A stretch of 36,289 nt of DNA from Eubacteriales bacterium (GTDB lineage: Bacteria; Bacillota; Clostridia; Lachnospirales; Lachnospiraceae), in contig JAUNAK010000025.1 in assembly GCA_030527665.1 (NCBI GenBank), positions 1 through 36,289 on the forward strand, written 5' to 3'. Numbering within the stretch: position 1 is the first letter of the stretch; each line of letters opens with the position of its first letter. Position numbers and translations under genes: made by a program. Under the pieces are notes generated by a model. The model worked only from the letters and a program-made list of their open reading frames with translations, was not told the origin of the DNA and made no database searches. Positions 23,429-31,516 of the stretch are shown one piece after another.

Positions 23429-23500
23429 TGGGCTATCGCCAAATGGTAAGGCAACGGACTCTGACTCCGTCATTTCAAGGTTCGAATCCTTGTAGCCCAG
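23429..23500 (+). tRNA. tRNA-Gln (anticodon CTG)
   Basis: A full 72-nt cloverleaf. The acceptor is TGGGCTA/TAGCCCA with discriminator G. The D stem is GCC/GGC. The anticodon stem ACGGA/TCCGT has loop CTCTGAC, giving CUG. The T arm is CAAGG-TTCGAAT-CCTTG. The 3' CCA is not encoded; the DNA reads CAC after the discriminator. It has its own promoter and terminator. Confidence 0.96.
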
Positions 23501-23505
23501 CACGA

Positions 23506-23533
23506 GCGAACACGAAAGTGTTCGCTTTTTTTT
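23506..23533 (+). terminator. Terminator of tRNA-Gln
   Basis: GCGAACAC (23506-23513), GAAA tetraloop, GTGTTCGC (23518-23525), then eight T. Confidence 0.95.
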
Positions 23534-23535
23534 AC

Positions 23536-23717
23536 ATTATAAAAGTCCCGGACTGCGGACATGCATGTGTCATGCCTGCATGACTAAATGCATGGACATA
23601 GGACGGGCTGACCCGTATGAGCATGAAGGCCGAACAGGCCGGAATGCGAATAAAGGGGCGATTGCGGGATCGCGAAGCGAGGAGCAATCGACTTTTATAA
23701 TAATCGAAATAAAAGTC
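23536..23717 (+). other. Structured intergenic element (candidate cis-RNA or small mobile repeat)
   Basis: ATTATAAAAGTC (23536-23547) is inverted as GACTTTTATAAT (23690-23701). The pair encloses a chain of hairpins: CATGCAT/ATGCATG with GTCATGC/GCATGAC (23560-23594), ACGGG/CCCGT (23603-23616), GGCC/GGCC (23628-23640) and CGATTGC/GCAATCG (23659-23690). The last has an inner TCGC-GAA-GCGA. The right closing strand can alternatively pair with ATAAAAGTC at 23709-23717, a few bases before the AAGGAG of the thioesterase gene. This could be a switch controlling translation. A small insertion element with terminal inverted repeats is the alternative. I do not recognise a known class. Confidence 0.55.
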
Positions 23718-23732
23718 TTTAAGGAGCGAAGG

Positions 23733-24467
23733 ATGGAAGAAACATATTCCGGAATCTATCGAATGCCGGCAAGGATCCGGTTCAGCGAAACAGATGAACA
23801 TCTGAATCTATCCCTGTACGGTCTTCTGAACTACTTTCAGGATATTGCCACCTTTCACGGTGAGGACGTCGGCTTCGGGATGGATGAAAATCGAAAAAAC
23901 GGCGTAGCCTGGGTAGTTGCTGATCTGCAGATGAAGGTGTTTCGGTATCCGAAAGCAACAGAGAAGGTCATTGTGTCGACCTGGCCGAAATCCTTTAAGG
24001 GAATGATAGGGCTTCGCGAATATTCGATCGAGACTGCAGATGGGGAAGTGCTTGCCATTGCTTCCTCCAACTGGGTATTGATGGATCTGGAGCACGGTAT
24101 TCCGGCTAAGATCTCGGAAGAGATGAAGTCTGCCTTCGGCGTCTGTCCGGATCACTGCTTTTCCGAGGATCTTGGAAAACGCAGGATACGGATCAGCGGG
24201 GAAGGACAGGCTGCCGCGGATATCCGGATTCTGGAAAGTCATCTGGATGCCAACGGTCATATGAACAATGCACAGTATGTGCGGCTGGCAGCCAGACTGC
24301 TGCCGCAGAACTGCCGGGTGACAGGACTTCGCTGCGAGTGGAAGAAGCAGGCATTTCTGGATGATGTGATGCATACCAGAGTATTGGAACAGGACGGAAA
24401 AACCTATATTCGATTCCTTGCGGAAGATGGGGAAGTGTATTTTGTATGTGAATGCACACATGCATGA
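23733..24467 (+). CDS. Acyl-ACP thioesterase
   Basis: A 244-residue double-hotdog protein of the bacterial FatA/FatB-like acyl-ACP thioesterase family, which releases free fatty acids from acyl carrier protein. The first hotdog has LNYFQDIATFHGEDVGFG and a long SWVLMDLEHG-like strand (NWVLMDLEHG here). The second has the Asn/His-type motif SHLDANGHMNNAQYV, which carries the presumed catalytic residues. The open frame extends upstream to 23565. ATG 23733 has AAGGAG 6 nt upstream and gives MEETYSGIYRMPARI, so I chose it. The upstream 200 bp is the structured element 23536-23717. Confidence 0.9.
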   Translation: MEETYSGIYRMPARIRFSETDEHLNLSLYGLLNYFQDIATFHGEDVGFGMDENRKNGVAWVVADLQMKVFRYPKATEKVIVSTWPKSFKGMIGLREYSIETADGEVLAIASSNWVLMDLEHGIPAKISEEMKSAFGVCPDHCFSEDLGKRRIRISGEGQAAADIRILESHLDANGHMNNAQYVRLAARLLPQNCRVTGLRCEWKKQAFLDDVMHTRVLEQDGKTYIRFLAEDGEVYFVCECTHA

Positions 24468-24490
24468 TGGAGACGAAAGGACGGAACAAC

Positions 24491-25333
24491 ATGTTGGAAA
24501 TTGGAAAAAAACAGACACTCAGAGTATTAAGCAAACAGGATTTCGGTGTATATCTGGCTGAGGATCCCAAAGCCGGAAAAGAAGACCGCGTACTTCTTCC
24601 GATCCGTCAGGTACCGGAGGATGCGGAGATCGGAACGCCGATCGAGGTGTTTCTGTACAGAGATTCCCAGGACCGGCTGATCGCCACGACACGCGAGCCG
24701 CGGCTGCAGCTGGGAGAGACGGCGGTACTGACTGTAAAAGAGGTGACAAAGATCGGTGCGTTCCTGGACTGGGGACTGGAAAAGGATCTTTTCCTGCCCT
24801 TCCATGAGCAGACTCTGAAGGTGAGAAAAGGAGAGGACGTGCTGGTCGCTCTTTATCTGGATAAGAGCAGCCGTCTGTGTGCGACCATGAAGGTATATCA
24901 TTATCTGCGCACCGATTCTCCGTATAAAAAAGGAGATATGGTAAAGGGACGTATCTATGAACGCAGCCGGAACTTCGGTGTGTTTGTGGCAGTGGAGGAT
25001 CAGTACTCCGCGATGATCCCGAAGAAGGATGCACAGGCGGAATATACGCCGGGGCAGGTACTGGATATGCGTATCACTGCAGTACACGAGGATGGAAAAC
25101 TGGATGTTACTGCCAGACAGAAAGCATATCTGCAGATGGATACCGATGCGGAAATGATCATGAAAGTGATCGAAGCCGAGGGTGGAGAGCTTACCTTTGA
25201 TGATAAGGCTGCACCGGAGGTGATCAGCGGAAAATTCGGTATTTCCAAAGCTGCATTTAAACGTGCGGTCGGTCATCTGCTGAAGGAACGTAAGATCCGT
25301 ATTGAAGAGGGACAGATTGTAAAGAATGACTGA
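24491..25333 (+). CDS. cvfB: CvfB-like S1 RNA-binding protein
   Basis: A 280-residue protein with three S1-like modules and a C-terminal winged helix, the layout of CvfB/YitL. The modules begin at TLRVLSKQDFGVYL, TAVLTVKEVTKIGAFLDWG and GDMVKGRIYERSRNFGVFV. The last 60 residues (GGELTFDDKAAPEVI then KFGISKAAFKRAVGHLLKE) form the winged helix. CvfB is an RNA-binding factor tied to virulence gene expression in Staphylococcus; its role here is unknown. The open frame begins at 24452, but ATG 24491 has AAGGA upstream and gives the family start MLEIGKKQTL. It is 23 bp after the thioesterase gene. Confidence 0.88.
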   Translation: MLEIGKKQTLRVLSKQDFGVYLAEDPKAGKEDRVLLPIRQVPEDAEIGTPIEVFLYRDSQDRLIATTREPRLQLGETAVLTVKEVTKIGAFLDWGLEKDLFLPFHEQTLKVRKGEDVLVALYLDKSSRLCATMKVYHYLRTDSPYKKGDMVKGRIYERSRNFGVFVAVEDQYSAMIPKKDAQAEYTPGQVLDMRITAVHEDGKLDVTARQKAYLQMDTDAEMIMKVIEAEGGELTFDDKAAPEVISGKFGISKAAFKRAVGHLLKERKIRIEEGQIVKND

Positions 25334-25411
25334 TTCTGCTGACAAACGTGCAGACAGCCTCCTGATCCTGAATGGGAGGTACAGGAGGAATCGGGATACA
25401 AGCATCAGAGT

Positions 25412-25448
25412 AAAAAGAGATGGCGCTATGAGGCGGCATCTCTTTTTG
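25412..25448 (+). terminator. Intrinsic terminator after the cvfB-like gene
   Basis: AAAAAGAGATG (25412-25422) pairs with CATCTCTTTTT (25437-25447), with T-rich sequence after. Confidence 0.88.
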
Positions 25449-25518
25449 TTTGCTTTTTGTTTTCGGTTTTTTTGTATTGCTTTTTGTTTACGGAGCAGCC
25501 CCTCGTTTCCTGTATCTG

Positions 25519-25527
25519 TGTTATAAT
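25519..25527 (+). promoter_or_regulatory. Extended -10 promoter of dnaE
   Basis: TGTTATAAT: a consensus TATAAT with TGn. No clear -35 is visible at 17 bp. It would give a leader of about 215 nt. Confidence 0.5.
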
Positions 25528-25750
25528 AAACGTCTCAGTCGAAGTGTGTCTGCATCATATGCAGATGAAGGCAGCGGAAGGTCAGTTCTGCATTCTCGGC
25601 GAGTAGTTTTGATGCTTCCATCTTCTGCAGGTGGAGGCAGCGGAAGACGATAGCGAGACATTGAGCAGGTGTCTTCATCATCTGCAGGTAAATGTATCAG
25701 AAGAATCCAAATGCGGATTTTGTATAAACTATACAGGAAAAGGAGGCTCC

Positions 25751-28700
25751 ATGAGTTTTATTCATCTTCATGTCCATACAGAATACAGTCTGCTGGACGG
25801 ATCCAATAAGATCAAAGAATATGTGTCCCGGGTCAAGGAACTGGGGATGAACAGTGCTGCCATTACGGACCATGGCGTTATGTACGGCTGTATTGATTTT
25901 TATAAAGAGTGTCTGGCACAGGGGATCAAGCCGATTCTGGGCTGTGAGGTATATGTGGCAGGCGGTTCCCGTTTTGATAAGGATGCGGGAAACAACACGG
26001 ATCGTTATTATCATCTGATCCTGCTGGCGGAAAATATCACAGGCTATAACAACCTGATGAAGATCGTTTCCAGGGGATTTACAGAAGGCTTCTATTATAA
26101 ACCGCGTGTGGATCTGGAACTTCTGGAGAAGTATCATGAGGGACTGATCTGTCTGTCTGCCTGCCTGGCCGGGGAGGTTGCTGTCAATCTGGTTCGTCAG
26201 ATGTACGATGAGGCAAAAAAGGCTGCCCTGCGGTATCAGGAGATCTTCGGTAAGGGAAACTTTTTTCTGGAGATGCAGGATCACGGTATTCCGGAGCAGC
26301 AGACGGTCAATGCACAGCTGCTTCGGATGAGTGAGGAGACCGGGATCGAACTGGTCTGCACCAATGACTGTCATTATACCTATAAGGAAGATGCAGCACC
26401 GCATGATATTCTGCTGTGCATCCAGACCGGCAAGAAGCTGTCGGATGAAAATCGTATGCGGTATGAGGGCGGCCAGTATTATGTGAAGAGCGAGCAGGAG
26501 ATGGCAGAGCTGTTTCCGTATGCTCTCCGTGCACTGGAAAATACACAGAAGATCGCAGACCGCTGTCATGTAGAAATCGTTTTTCATGAGCTGAAACTTC
26601 CGAAATACGAGGTTCCGGAGGGATTTACATCCGAGACCTATCTGGAGGATCTCTGCCGCAAAGGAATCGAGAGGCTCTATCATCCGGTGACGCCGGAGAT
26701 CCGGGAACGACTGGAATACGAGCTGAAGGTCATCCGCGACATGGGCTATGTGGACTATTTCCTGATCGTATGGGATTACTGTAATTTTTCCAAGGAACAC
26801 GGAATCATGGTTGGTCCGGGACGAGGCAGTGCTGCGGGAAGCATCGTATCCTATGCCTTGGGAATCACCGAACTGGATCCGCTGAAGTATAACCTTCTGT
26901 TTGAGCGATTCCTGAATCCGGAGCGCGTATCCATGCCCGATATCGACGTGGACTTCTGCTTCGAACGAAGACAGGAGGTTATTGATTATGTCGTTCGAAA
27001 GTACGGCAAGGACCAGGTGGTTCAGATCGTTACGTTCGGTACACTGGCTGCCAAAGGTGTGATCCGGGATGTGGGCCGTGTGATGGATCTTCCCTATGCG
27101 AAATGCGATGCGATATCCAAGATGATCCCGAATGAACTGAATATGACCATTGATAAGGCCCTGAAGATGAATCATGAGCTGAATGAGCTGTATGTGCAGG
27201 ACGAAGAGGTGCATCATCTGATCGATATGGCCAGACGTCTGGAGGGACTGCCGAGGCACACATCCATGCATGCAGCCGGTGTTGTTATTTCTTCGAAGGC
27301 AGTGGATGAGTTTGTGCCGTTGTCAAGAGCAGCCGACGGTACGATCACGACCCAGTACACGATGACGACACTGGAGGAGCTGGGACTGCTGAAAATGGAT
27401 TTCCTTGGTCTTCGTACACTGACGGTGATCCGGGATGCTGTGCAGCTGGCAGAAAAGAGCAGCGGTAAAAAAATAGACATGATGGCCATCGATTATAATG
27501 ATCCGAAGGTCATGCACATGATCGGACAGGGAAAATGTGAAGGCGTTTTTCAGCTGGAGTCTGCGGGCATGAAGAGTTTCATGAAGGAGCTGAAACCCAC
27601 GTCGCTGGAGGACATTGTCGCCGGTGTGGCGCTGTACCGTCCGGGTCCGATGGATTTCATTCCGCAGTATATCCGGGGCAAACAGAATGTGGATTCCATC
27701 GTTTATGACTGTCCGCAGCTGAAGCCGATTCTGGAATCCACCTATGGCTGTATCGTCTATCAGGAGCAGGTTATGCAGATCGTCCGGGAGCTGGCCGGTT
27801 ATTCCTATGGTGCATCTGATCTGCTGCGCCGTGCCATGTCCAAAAAGAAGATGCACGTAATGGAGGAGGAACGGAAGAATTTCGTCTACGGCAATGCGGA
27901 GCGGAATATTCCGGGATGTCTGGCAAACGGCATCGATGAAAAAACAGCGAATAAGATCTACGACGATATGATCGATTTCGCAAAGTATGCATTTAATAAG
28001 TCACACGCAGCGGCGTATGCACTGCTGTCTTTCCAGACGGCATGGCTGAAATACTATTATCCGGTCGAGTTTATGGCTGCGCTGATGACATCGGTCATTG
28101 ATAATCCGGGCAAGTGTTCGGAATATATTCTTCACTGCCGGCAGCTGAAGATCGAGATCCTTCCGCCGGATGTCAACCGCAGTGAAGGAACCTTTTCCGT
28201 TGAGGACGGCAGGATCCGTTATGCCCTGTCGGCGATCAAGGGAATCGGACGCCCGGTCATGGATGCGATCACGCTTGAACGTGCGGCTGCCGGTCCGTTT
28301 ACAAGCCTGCGGGATATGTGTGAACGGCTTACCGGCAAGGAGATCAATAAGCGGACGGTAGAGAATTTTATCAAAGCCGGTGCCATGGACTGCTTCGGAG
28401 CAACCAGGAAACAGCTGATGCAGGTCTATGCATTGGTCATGGATGAGGTGAACAAGCAGAAAAAGAACAATCTCACCGGTCAGATGAGTCTCTTTGATCT
28501 GATGGGAGAGGAGAGCCGCCAGGAGTTCGAGATCCGCATGCCGGATGTCGGTGAGTTCGCACGGGAAGAAAAGCTTGCTTTTGAGAAGGAAGTTACCGGT
28601 ATCTATATCAGCGGTCATCCACTGGAGGATTACGAGGAAAAGTGGAGAAAGAGCATCAGTGCCGTGACCACGGATTTTATTCCGGATGAGGAGACAGGGA

Positions 28701-29221
28701 TTCCAAAGGTAGAGGATGGCAGCCGGCAGATCGTAGGAGGCATGATCACCGAAAAAACGATCAAGTATACCAGAACGAACCAGACGATGGCTTTTCTTAC
28801 ACTGGAGGATCTTCTTGGAACGATGGAGATCATTGCCTTTCCGAAAAGCTATGAAAAATGGGCGCAGAAGCTGAATGTGGACGATAAGGTATTTATCGAG
28901 GGCCGCGTTTCAGTGGAGGAGGAAAAAGCCAGCAAGCTGTTTCTTGAGAAGGTATACAGCTTCGATGATGCAAGATGCAGTATTTGGATCCAGTTCGATG
29001 ATAAGGAGGCCTATACGGCAGCACTTCCGGTTCTGGAAGAATTGTTTCGGAATCGCAGAGGCGGAGACCGGATCGTGGCATATCTGAAAGCCGAACGTGC
29101 AATGAAAAAGCTTCCGTTCAGTTGTGACTTGCAGGCAGATGGCAGCATTTTTGCTGAGTTAGCAAAACATTTTGCAACAGAGAATGTGAAAGTCGTGCAA
29201 ATGCCCGTTGAAAAGAGATGA
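25751..29221 (+). CDS. dnaE: DNA polymerase III subunit alpha, DnaE type
   Basis: A 1156-residue replicative polymerase. The N-terminal PHP domain starts at once (H5, H7 and H9 in IHLHVHTEYSLLDG). The C-family polymerase core has the catalytic aspartates D397 and D399 in PDIDVDF and D550 in KMDFLGLRT. The fingers, a helix-hairpin-helix area (ALSAIKGIG) and a C-terminal OB domain (IVGGMITEKTIKY onward) follow. It is the DnaE (not PolC) form; in low-G+C Firmicutes a separate PolC normally exists elsewhere. ATG 25751 has AGGAGG 4 nt upstream. The promoter of pfkA lies over its last codons. Confidence 0.96.
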   Translation: MSFIHLHVHTEYSLLDGSNKIKEYVSRVKELGMNSAAITDHGVMYGCIDFYKECLAQGIKPILGCEVYVAGGSRFDKDAGNNTDRYYHLILLAENITGYNNLMKIVSRGFTEGFYYKPRVDLELLEKYHEGLICLSACLAGEVAVNLVRQMYDEAKKAALRYQEIFGKGNFFLEMQDHGIPEQQTVNAQLLRMSEETGIELVCTNDCHYTYKEDAAPHDILLCIQTGKKLSDENRMRYEGGQYYVKSEQEMAELFPYALRALENTQKIADRCHVEIVFHELKLPKYEVPEGFTSETYLEDLCRKGIERLYHPVTPEIRERLEYELKVIRDMGYVDYFLIVWDYCNFSKEHGIMVGPGRGSAAGSIVSYALGITELDPLKYNLLFERFLNPERVSMPDIDVDFCFERRQEVIDYVVRKYGKDQVVQIVTFGTLAAKGVIRDVGRVMDLPYAKCDAISKMIPNELNMTIDKALKMNHELNELYVQDEEVHHLIDMARRLEGLPRHTSMHAAGVVISSKAVDEFVPLSRAADGTITTQYTMTTLEELGLLKMDFLGLRTLTVIRDAVQLAEKSSGKKIDMMAIDYNDPKVMHMIGQGKCEGVFQLESAGMKSFMKELKPTSLEDIVAGVALYRPGPMDFIPQYIRGKQNVDSIVYDCPQLKPILESTYGCIVYQEQVMQIVRELAGYSYGASDLLRRAMSKKKMHVMEEERKNFVYGNAERNIPGCLANGIDEKTANKIYDDMIDFAKYAFNKSHAAAYALLSFQTAWLKYYYPVEFMAALMTSVIDNPGKCSEYILHCRQLKIEILPPDVNRSEGTFSVEDGRIRYALSAIKGIGRPVMDAITLERAAAGPFTSLRDMCERLTGKEINKRTVENFIKAGAMDCFGATRKQLMQVYALVMDEVNKQKKNNLTGQMSLFDLMGEESRQEFEIRMPDVGEFAREEKLAFEKEVTGIYISGHPLEDYEEKWRKSISAVTTDFIPDEETGIPKVEDGSRQIVGGMITEKTIKYTRTNQTMAFLTLEDLLGTMEIIAFPKSYEKWAQKLNVDDKVFIEGRVSVEEEKASKLFLEKVYSFDDARCSIWIQFDDKEAYTAALPVLEELFRNRRGGDRIVAYLKAERAMKKLPFSCDLQADGSIFAELAKHFATENVKVVQMPVEKR

Positions 29222-29236
29222 GAAATAGACTATTAT
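29208..29236 (+). promoter_or_regulatory. Promoter of pfkA overlapping the dnaE stop
   Basis: TTGAAA (29208-29213), a 17-bp spacer, then TATTAT (29231-29236). The -35 lies in the last dnaE codons. Confidence 0.6.
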
Positions 29237-29294
29237 AAATTCGATTCGAGAAATACGATTTCGAAGGAAATCCCCAGATTTGGAGGAACGAAAG

Positions 29295-30287
29295 ATGGCA
29301 GATCAAGTAAAAACAATCGGTATCCTGACTAGTGGAGGAGATGCTCCGGGAATGAATGCTGCAATTCGTGCAGCAGCACGTCGTGCAATCGGTCGTGGAC
29401 TGAAGGTTAAAGGCATTTATAAAGGATATGAGGGTCTGATCAACGAAGAGATCAAGGACCTGGGCGCACGAGATGTATCGGATATCATCGGACGCGGAGG
29501 TACTATCCTCTATACAGCCAGATGTCCGGAGATGCGTACCGATGAAGGTGTGGCAAAAGCGGTAGAAAACTGTAAAAAACATGGTATCGACGGTCTTGTT
29601 GTAATCGGCGGTGACGGATCCTTTGCCGGTGCACAGAAGCTGGCAGACAGAGGAATCAATGCAATCGGTGTACCGGGAACCATTGACCTGGATATCGGAT
29701 GTACCGAGTATACGATCGGTTTCGATACGGCTGTAAACACGGCTATGGAAGCAATCGATAAAGTTCGTGATACATCTACTTCTCATGAGCGTGTCAGCAT
29801 CATCGAGGTAATGGGACGTAATGCAGGATATCTGGCTCTCTGGTGCGGTATCGCTGCCGGTGCCGAGGATGTTCTGCTTCCGGAGATCTATGATTATAAC
29901 GAGCAGGCGATTATCAATCATATCATCGAGACACGTAAAAAAGGCAAAAAACATCATATCATCATCAATGCAGAGGGTATCGGTCATTCTCAGGCAATGG
30001 CAAAGAGAATCGAAGCAGCTACCGGAATCGGTACACGTGCGACCATTCTCGGTCATATGCAGCGAGGCGGAAGCCCGTCCTGTAAGGACCGTATGTATGC
30101 AACGATCATGGGTGCTAAAGCCGTTGACCTTCTGATCGAAGGCAAGACCAAACGTGTAGTTGCATTCAAATCCGGTGATTTTGTTGATTTCGATATCAAT
30201 GAGGCACTGGCTATGACAAAGAATATCTCTGATTATGAGGTAGAACTTGCCAAGTCTCTGTCTTACAACTATGTAATTCAGAACTAA
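29295..30287 (+). CDS. pfkA: ATP-dependent 6-phosphofructokinase
   Basis: A 330-residue glycolytic enzyme that phosphorylates fructose 6-phosphate. It has GGDAPGMN (from G14), RGGTILYTARCPE and GGDGS (G105-S109). Gly rather than Asp at the second position after the first Asp marks ATP rather than pyrophosphate use. The catalytic loop is PGTIDLDI, with D131 and D133 kept. The residue between them is Leu132, where classical enzymes have Asn. VMGRNAGYLAL and the C-terminal substrate-binding HMQRGG are intact. ATG 29295 has GGAGG 8 nt upstream. It follows dnaE, a common Firmicute order, and is cotranscribed with the downstream methyltransferase 16 bp away. Confidence 0.95.
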   Translation: MADQVKTIGILTSGGDAPGMNAAIRAAARRAIGRGLKVKGIYKGYEGLINEEIKDLGARDVSDIIGRGGTILYTARCPEMRTDEGVAKAVENCKKHGIDGLVVIGGDGSFAGAQKLADRGINAIGVPGTIDLDIGCTEYTIGFDTAVNTAMEAIDKVRDTSTSHERVSIIEVMGRNAGYLALWCGIAAGAEDVLLPEIYDYNEQAIINHIIETRKKGKKHHIIINAEGIGHSQAMAKRIEAATGIGTRATILGHMQRGGSPSCKDRMYATIMGAKAVDLLIEGKTKRVVAFKSGDFVDFDINEALAMTKNISDYEVELAKSLSYNYVIQN

Positions 30288-30303
30288 GGTATCGGAGGAC
30301 TCT

Positions 30304-31080
30304 ATGATTACCAGTGCATACAATGCGCAGGTCAAAAGAATCATACAATTGAATGCCAAGGCAAAAACAAGGCGTGAGGAAGGCTGCTTCGTTGTAGAAG
30401 GAATCAAGTTATTCCGTGAAACGCCGGAAGAACTGCGCCGTCAGGTTTTTGTTTCGGAATCCTTTATAAAAAATCATGCAGATGTGATCGGCGGAATCCA
30501 TGCAGAAATCGTGGAGGATCGTCTGTTTGCAAAAATGTGTGATACGCAGACACCGCAGGGAATACTTACGGTAGCTGCTTTCCCGACATATGAAAGGGAA
30601 GAGCTTCTGGGAGGAAAGAACGGTGTGGCACCGCTTATCCTTGTTCTGGAGGATCTGCAGGATCCGGGAAATGTGGGAACGATCCTTCGTACTGCCGAAG
30701 GGGCCGGGGTGACAGGCGTCTTTCTGAGCAGCCGTACAGCGGATGTATTTCAGCCGAAAGTGACCCGTTCTACCATGGGTTCCATCTTCCGGGTACCTTT
30801 TCGAAGAGAAGAGAATCTGGCGGAGGTCATGGACTGGATGAAGCAGCAGGGAATACGCAGTTATGCAGCTCATCTCAAAGGTCAGAACAGCTATGCCAGG
30901 GAAGCTTATACCGGTGGGACGGCATTTTTGATCGGAAACGAAGGAAACGGGCTCAGTGATGAACTGGCAGGAAAGGCAGATACCTATATTCGGATTCCCA
31001 TGGAAGGGAAAGTGGAATCGCTGAATGCCGGAATCGCAGCGGCTCTGCTGATGTATACGGCACACAGCCAGAGACATTAA
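30304..31080 (+). CDS. SpoU/TrmH-family RNA 2'-O-methyltransferase
   Basis: A 258-residue SPOUT methyltransferase. The N-terminal substrate-binding domain (KTRREEGCFVVEGIKLF) resembles an L30e-like RNA-binding fold. The knotted SAM domain has the three SpoU motifs: NPGNVGTILRTAEGAG, IGNEGNGLSDEL and IPMEGKVESLNAGIAAALLMY. It is expected to methylate a ribose in rRNA or tRNA; the exact target is unknown. The ribosome binding site is GGAGG 6 nt before the ATG. It is followed by a strong terminator. Confidence 0.9.
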   Translation: MITSAYNAQVKRIIQLNAKAKTRREEGCFVVEGIKLFRETPEELRRQVFVSESFIKNHADVIGGIHAEIVEDRLFAKMCDTQTPQGILTVAAFPTYEREELLGGKNGVAPLILVLEDLQDPGNVGTILRTAEGAGVTGVFLSSRTADVFQPKVTRSTMGSIFRVPFRREENLAEVMDWMKQQGIRSYAAHLKGQNSYAREAYTGGTAFLIGNEGNGLSDELAGKADTYIRIPMEGKVESLNAGIAAALLMYTAHSQRH

Positions 31081-31110
31081 GAGAAAAGTACATATGATTT
31101 TGGATTCAGG

Positions 31111-31141
31111 AAGGGAACGTCGTGAGGCGTTCCCTTTTTTT
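31111..31141 (+). terminator. Intrinsic terminator after the SpoU methyltransferase gene
   Basis: AAGGGAACG (31111-31119) pairs with CGTTCCCTT (31128-31136), and the T run continues to 31141. Confidence 0.92.
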
Positions 31142-31401
31142 GCTGCCAGGGATGCGCAGGGATTCGGATGGGGAGTTGGCAGCTAAAGTTGAATCGAATC
31201 CCGCACCAAGTCTCGCAGGGCTCGACTTGACTTACATTGGTTTGTCTCATAGCGAAAACCGTAACCGGCACCGCTGGCTGAAACAGAAGGCTTATCGAAA
31301 CAGAAGACTGACTGTAACAGAAGTCTGCTGTGTATCTTCATGGAAATCTGTGAGTTAAACGCGGATGGGAGAGGAGCATTCTCCGGATAGGAGAGGAAGG
31401 G
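31142..31401. other. Gene-free region with interleaved inverted repeats
   Basis: GCTGCCA (31142-31148) can pair with TGGCAGC (31177-31183). GGGATTCG (31159-31166) can pair with CGAATCCC (31195-31202). The strands interleave, so both together would form a pseudoknot. CAAGTC/GACTTG (31207-31229) adds another hairpin. Open frames of 64-78 residues on both strands overlap here but show no ribosome binding site or familiar motif. No promoter is apparent after the upstream terminator. Confidence 0.4.
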
Positions 31402-31430
31402 TTGACAGCTTTTTGAAGAAGTGGTATAGT
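31402..31430 (+). promoter_or_regulatory. Strong promoter of the SH3/SleB hydrolase gene
   Basis: TTGACA (31402-31407), a 17-bp spacer, then TATAGT (31425-31430) preceded by TGG. It shares TTGACAGCTTTTT with the scfA promoter. Confidence 0.82.
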
Positions 31431-31479
31431 GCCTTTTGTAACAAAAATTAATAATTTCGTAATAACAAGAAAAGAAAAA

Positions 31480-31516
31480 GAAATAAATTCGGGGAGAGGG
31501 GCCTGACCTTTATTTC
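31480..31516 (+). other. Leader hairpin next to the hydrolase ribosome binding site
   Basis: GAAATAAA (31480-31487) can pair with TTTATTTC (31509-31516), ending 3-4 nt before AGGAG. The G-rich loop contains SD-like sequence. It could protect the mRNA or modulate translation. Confidence 0.4.

Larger units (their letters stand above)
25334..25750. other. Intergenic region before dnaE: terminator, promoter and repeat-bearing leader
   Basis: This 417-bp gap holds a terminator (25412-25448), a T-rich tract, an extended -10 promoter (25519-25527) and a leader of about 215 nt. The leader carries two 20-bp near-identical direct repeats (25561-25580 and 25627-25646, 18 of 20 identical) and a hairpin, TCTGCAT/ATGCAGA (25549-25565). 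An in-frame ATG at 25631 would add 40 residues to DnaE but lacks family similarity. Confidence 0.55.

Noticed and set aside
23565..23732. N-terminal extension of the thioesterase through the structured element
   Set aside because: The in-frame sequence lacks similarity to the family and overlaps hairpins; ATG 23733 has AAGGAG.
25631..25750. 40-residue N-terminal extension of DnaE from ATG 25631
   Set aside because: The PHP domain begins right after ATG 25751, which has AGGAGG; the extension overlaps leader repeats.
25697..27271. Minus-strand open frame of 524 codons inside dnaE
   Set aside because: Antisense to conserved PHP and polymerase motifs; shadow.
29118..30407. Minus-strand open frame of 429 codons opposite pfkA
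   Set aside because: Antisense shadow of a clear PfkA; Ser/Cys/Thr-rich without domains.
31122..31358. 78-codon plus-strand open frame between the methyltransferase and hydrolase genes
   Set aside because: It begins inside the terminator hairpin, lacks a ribosome binding site and shows no recognisable motif.
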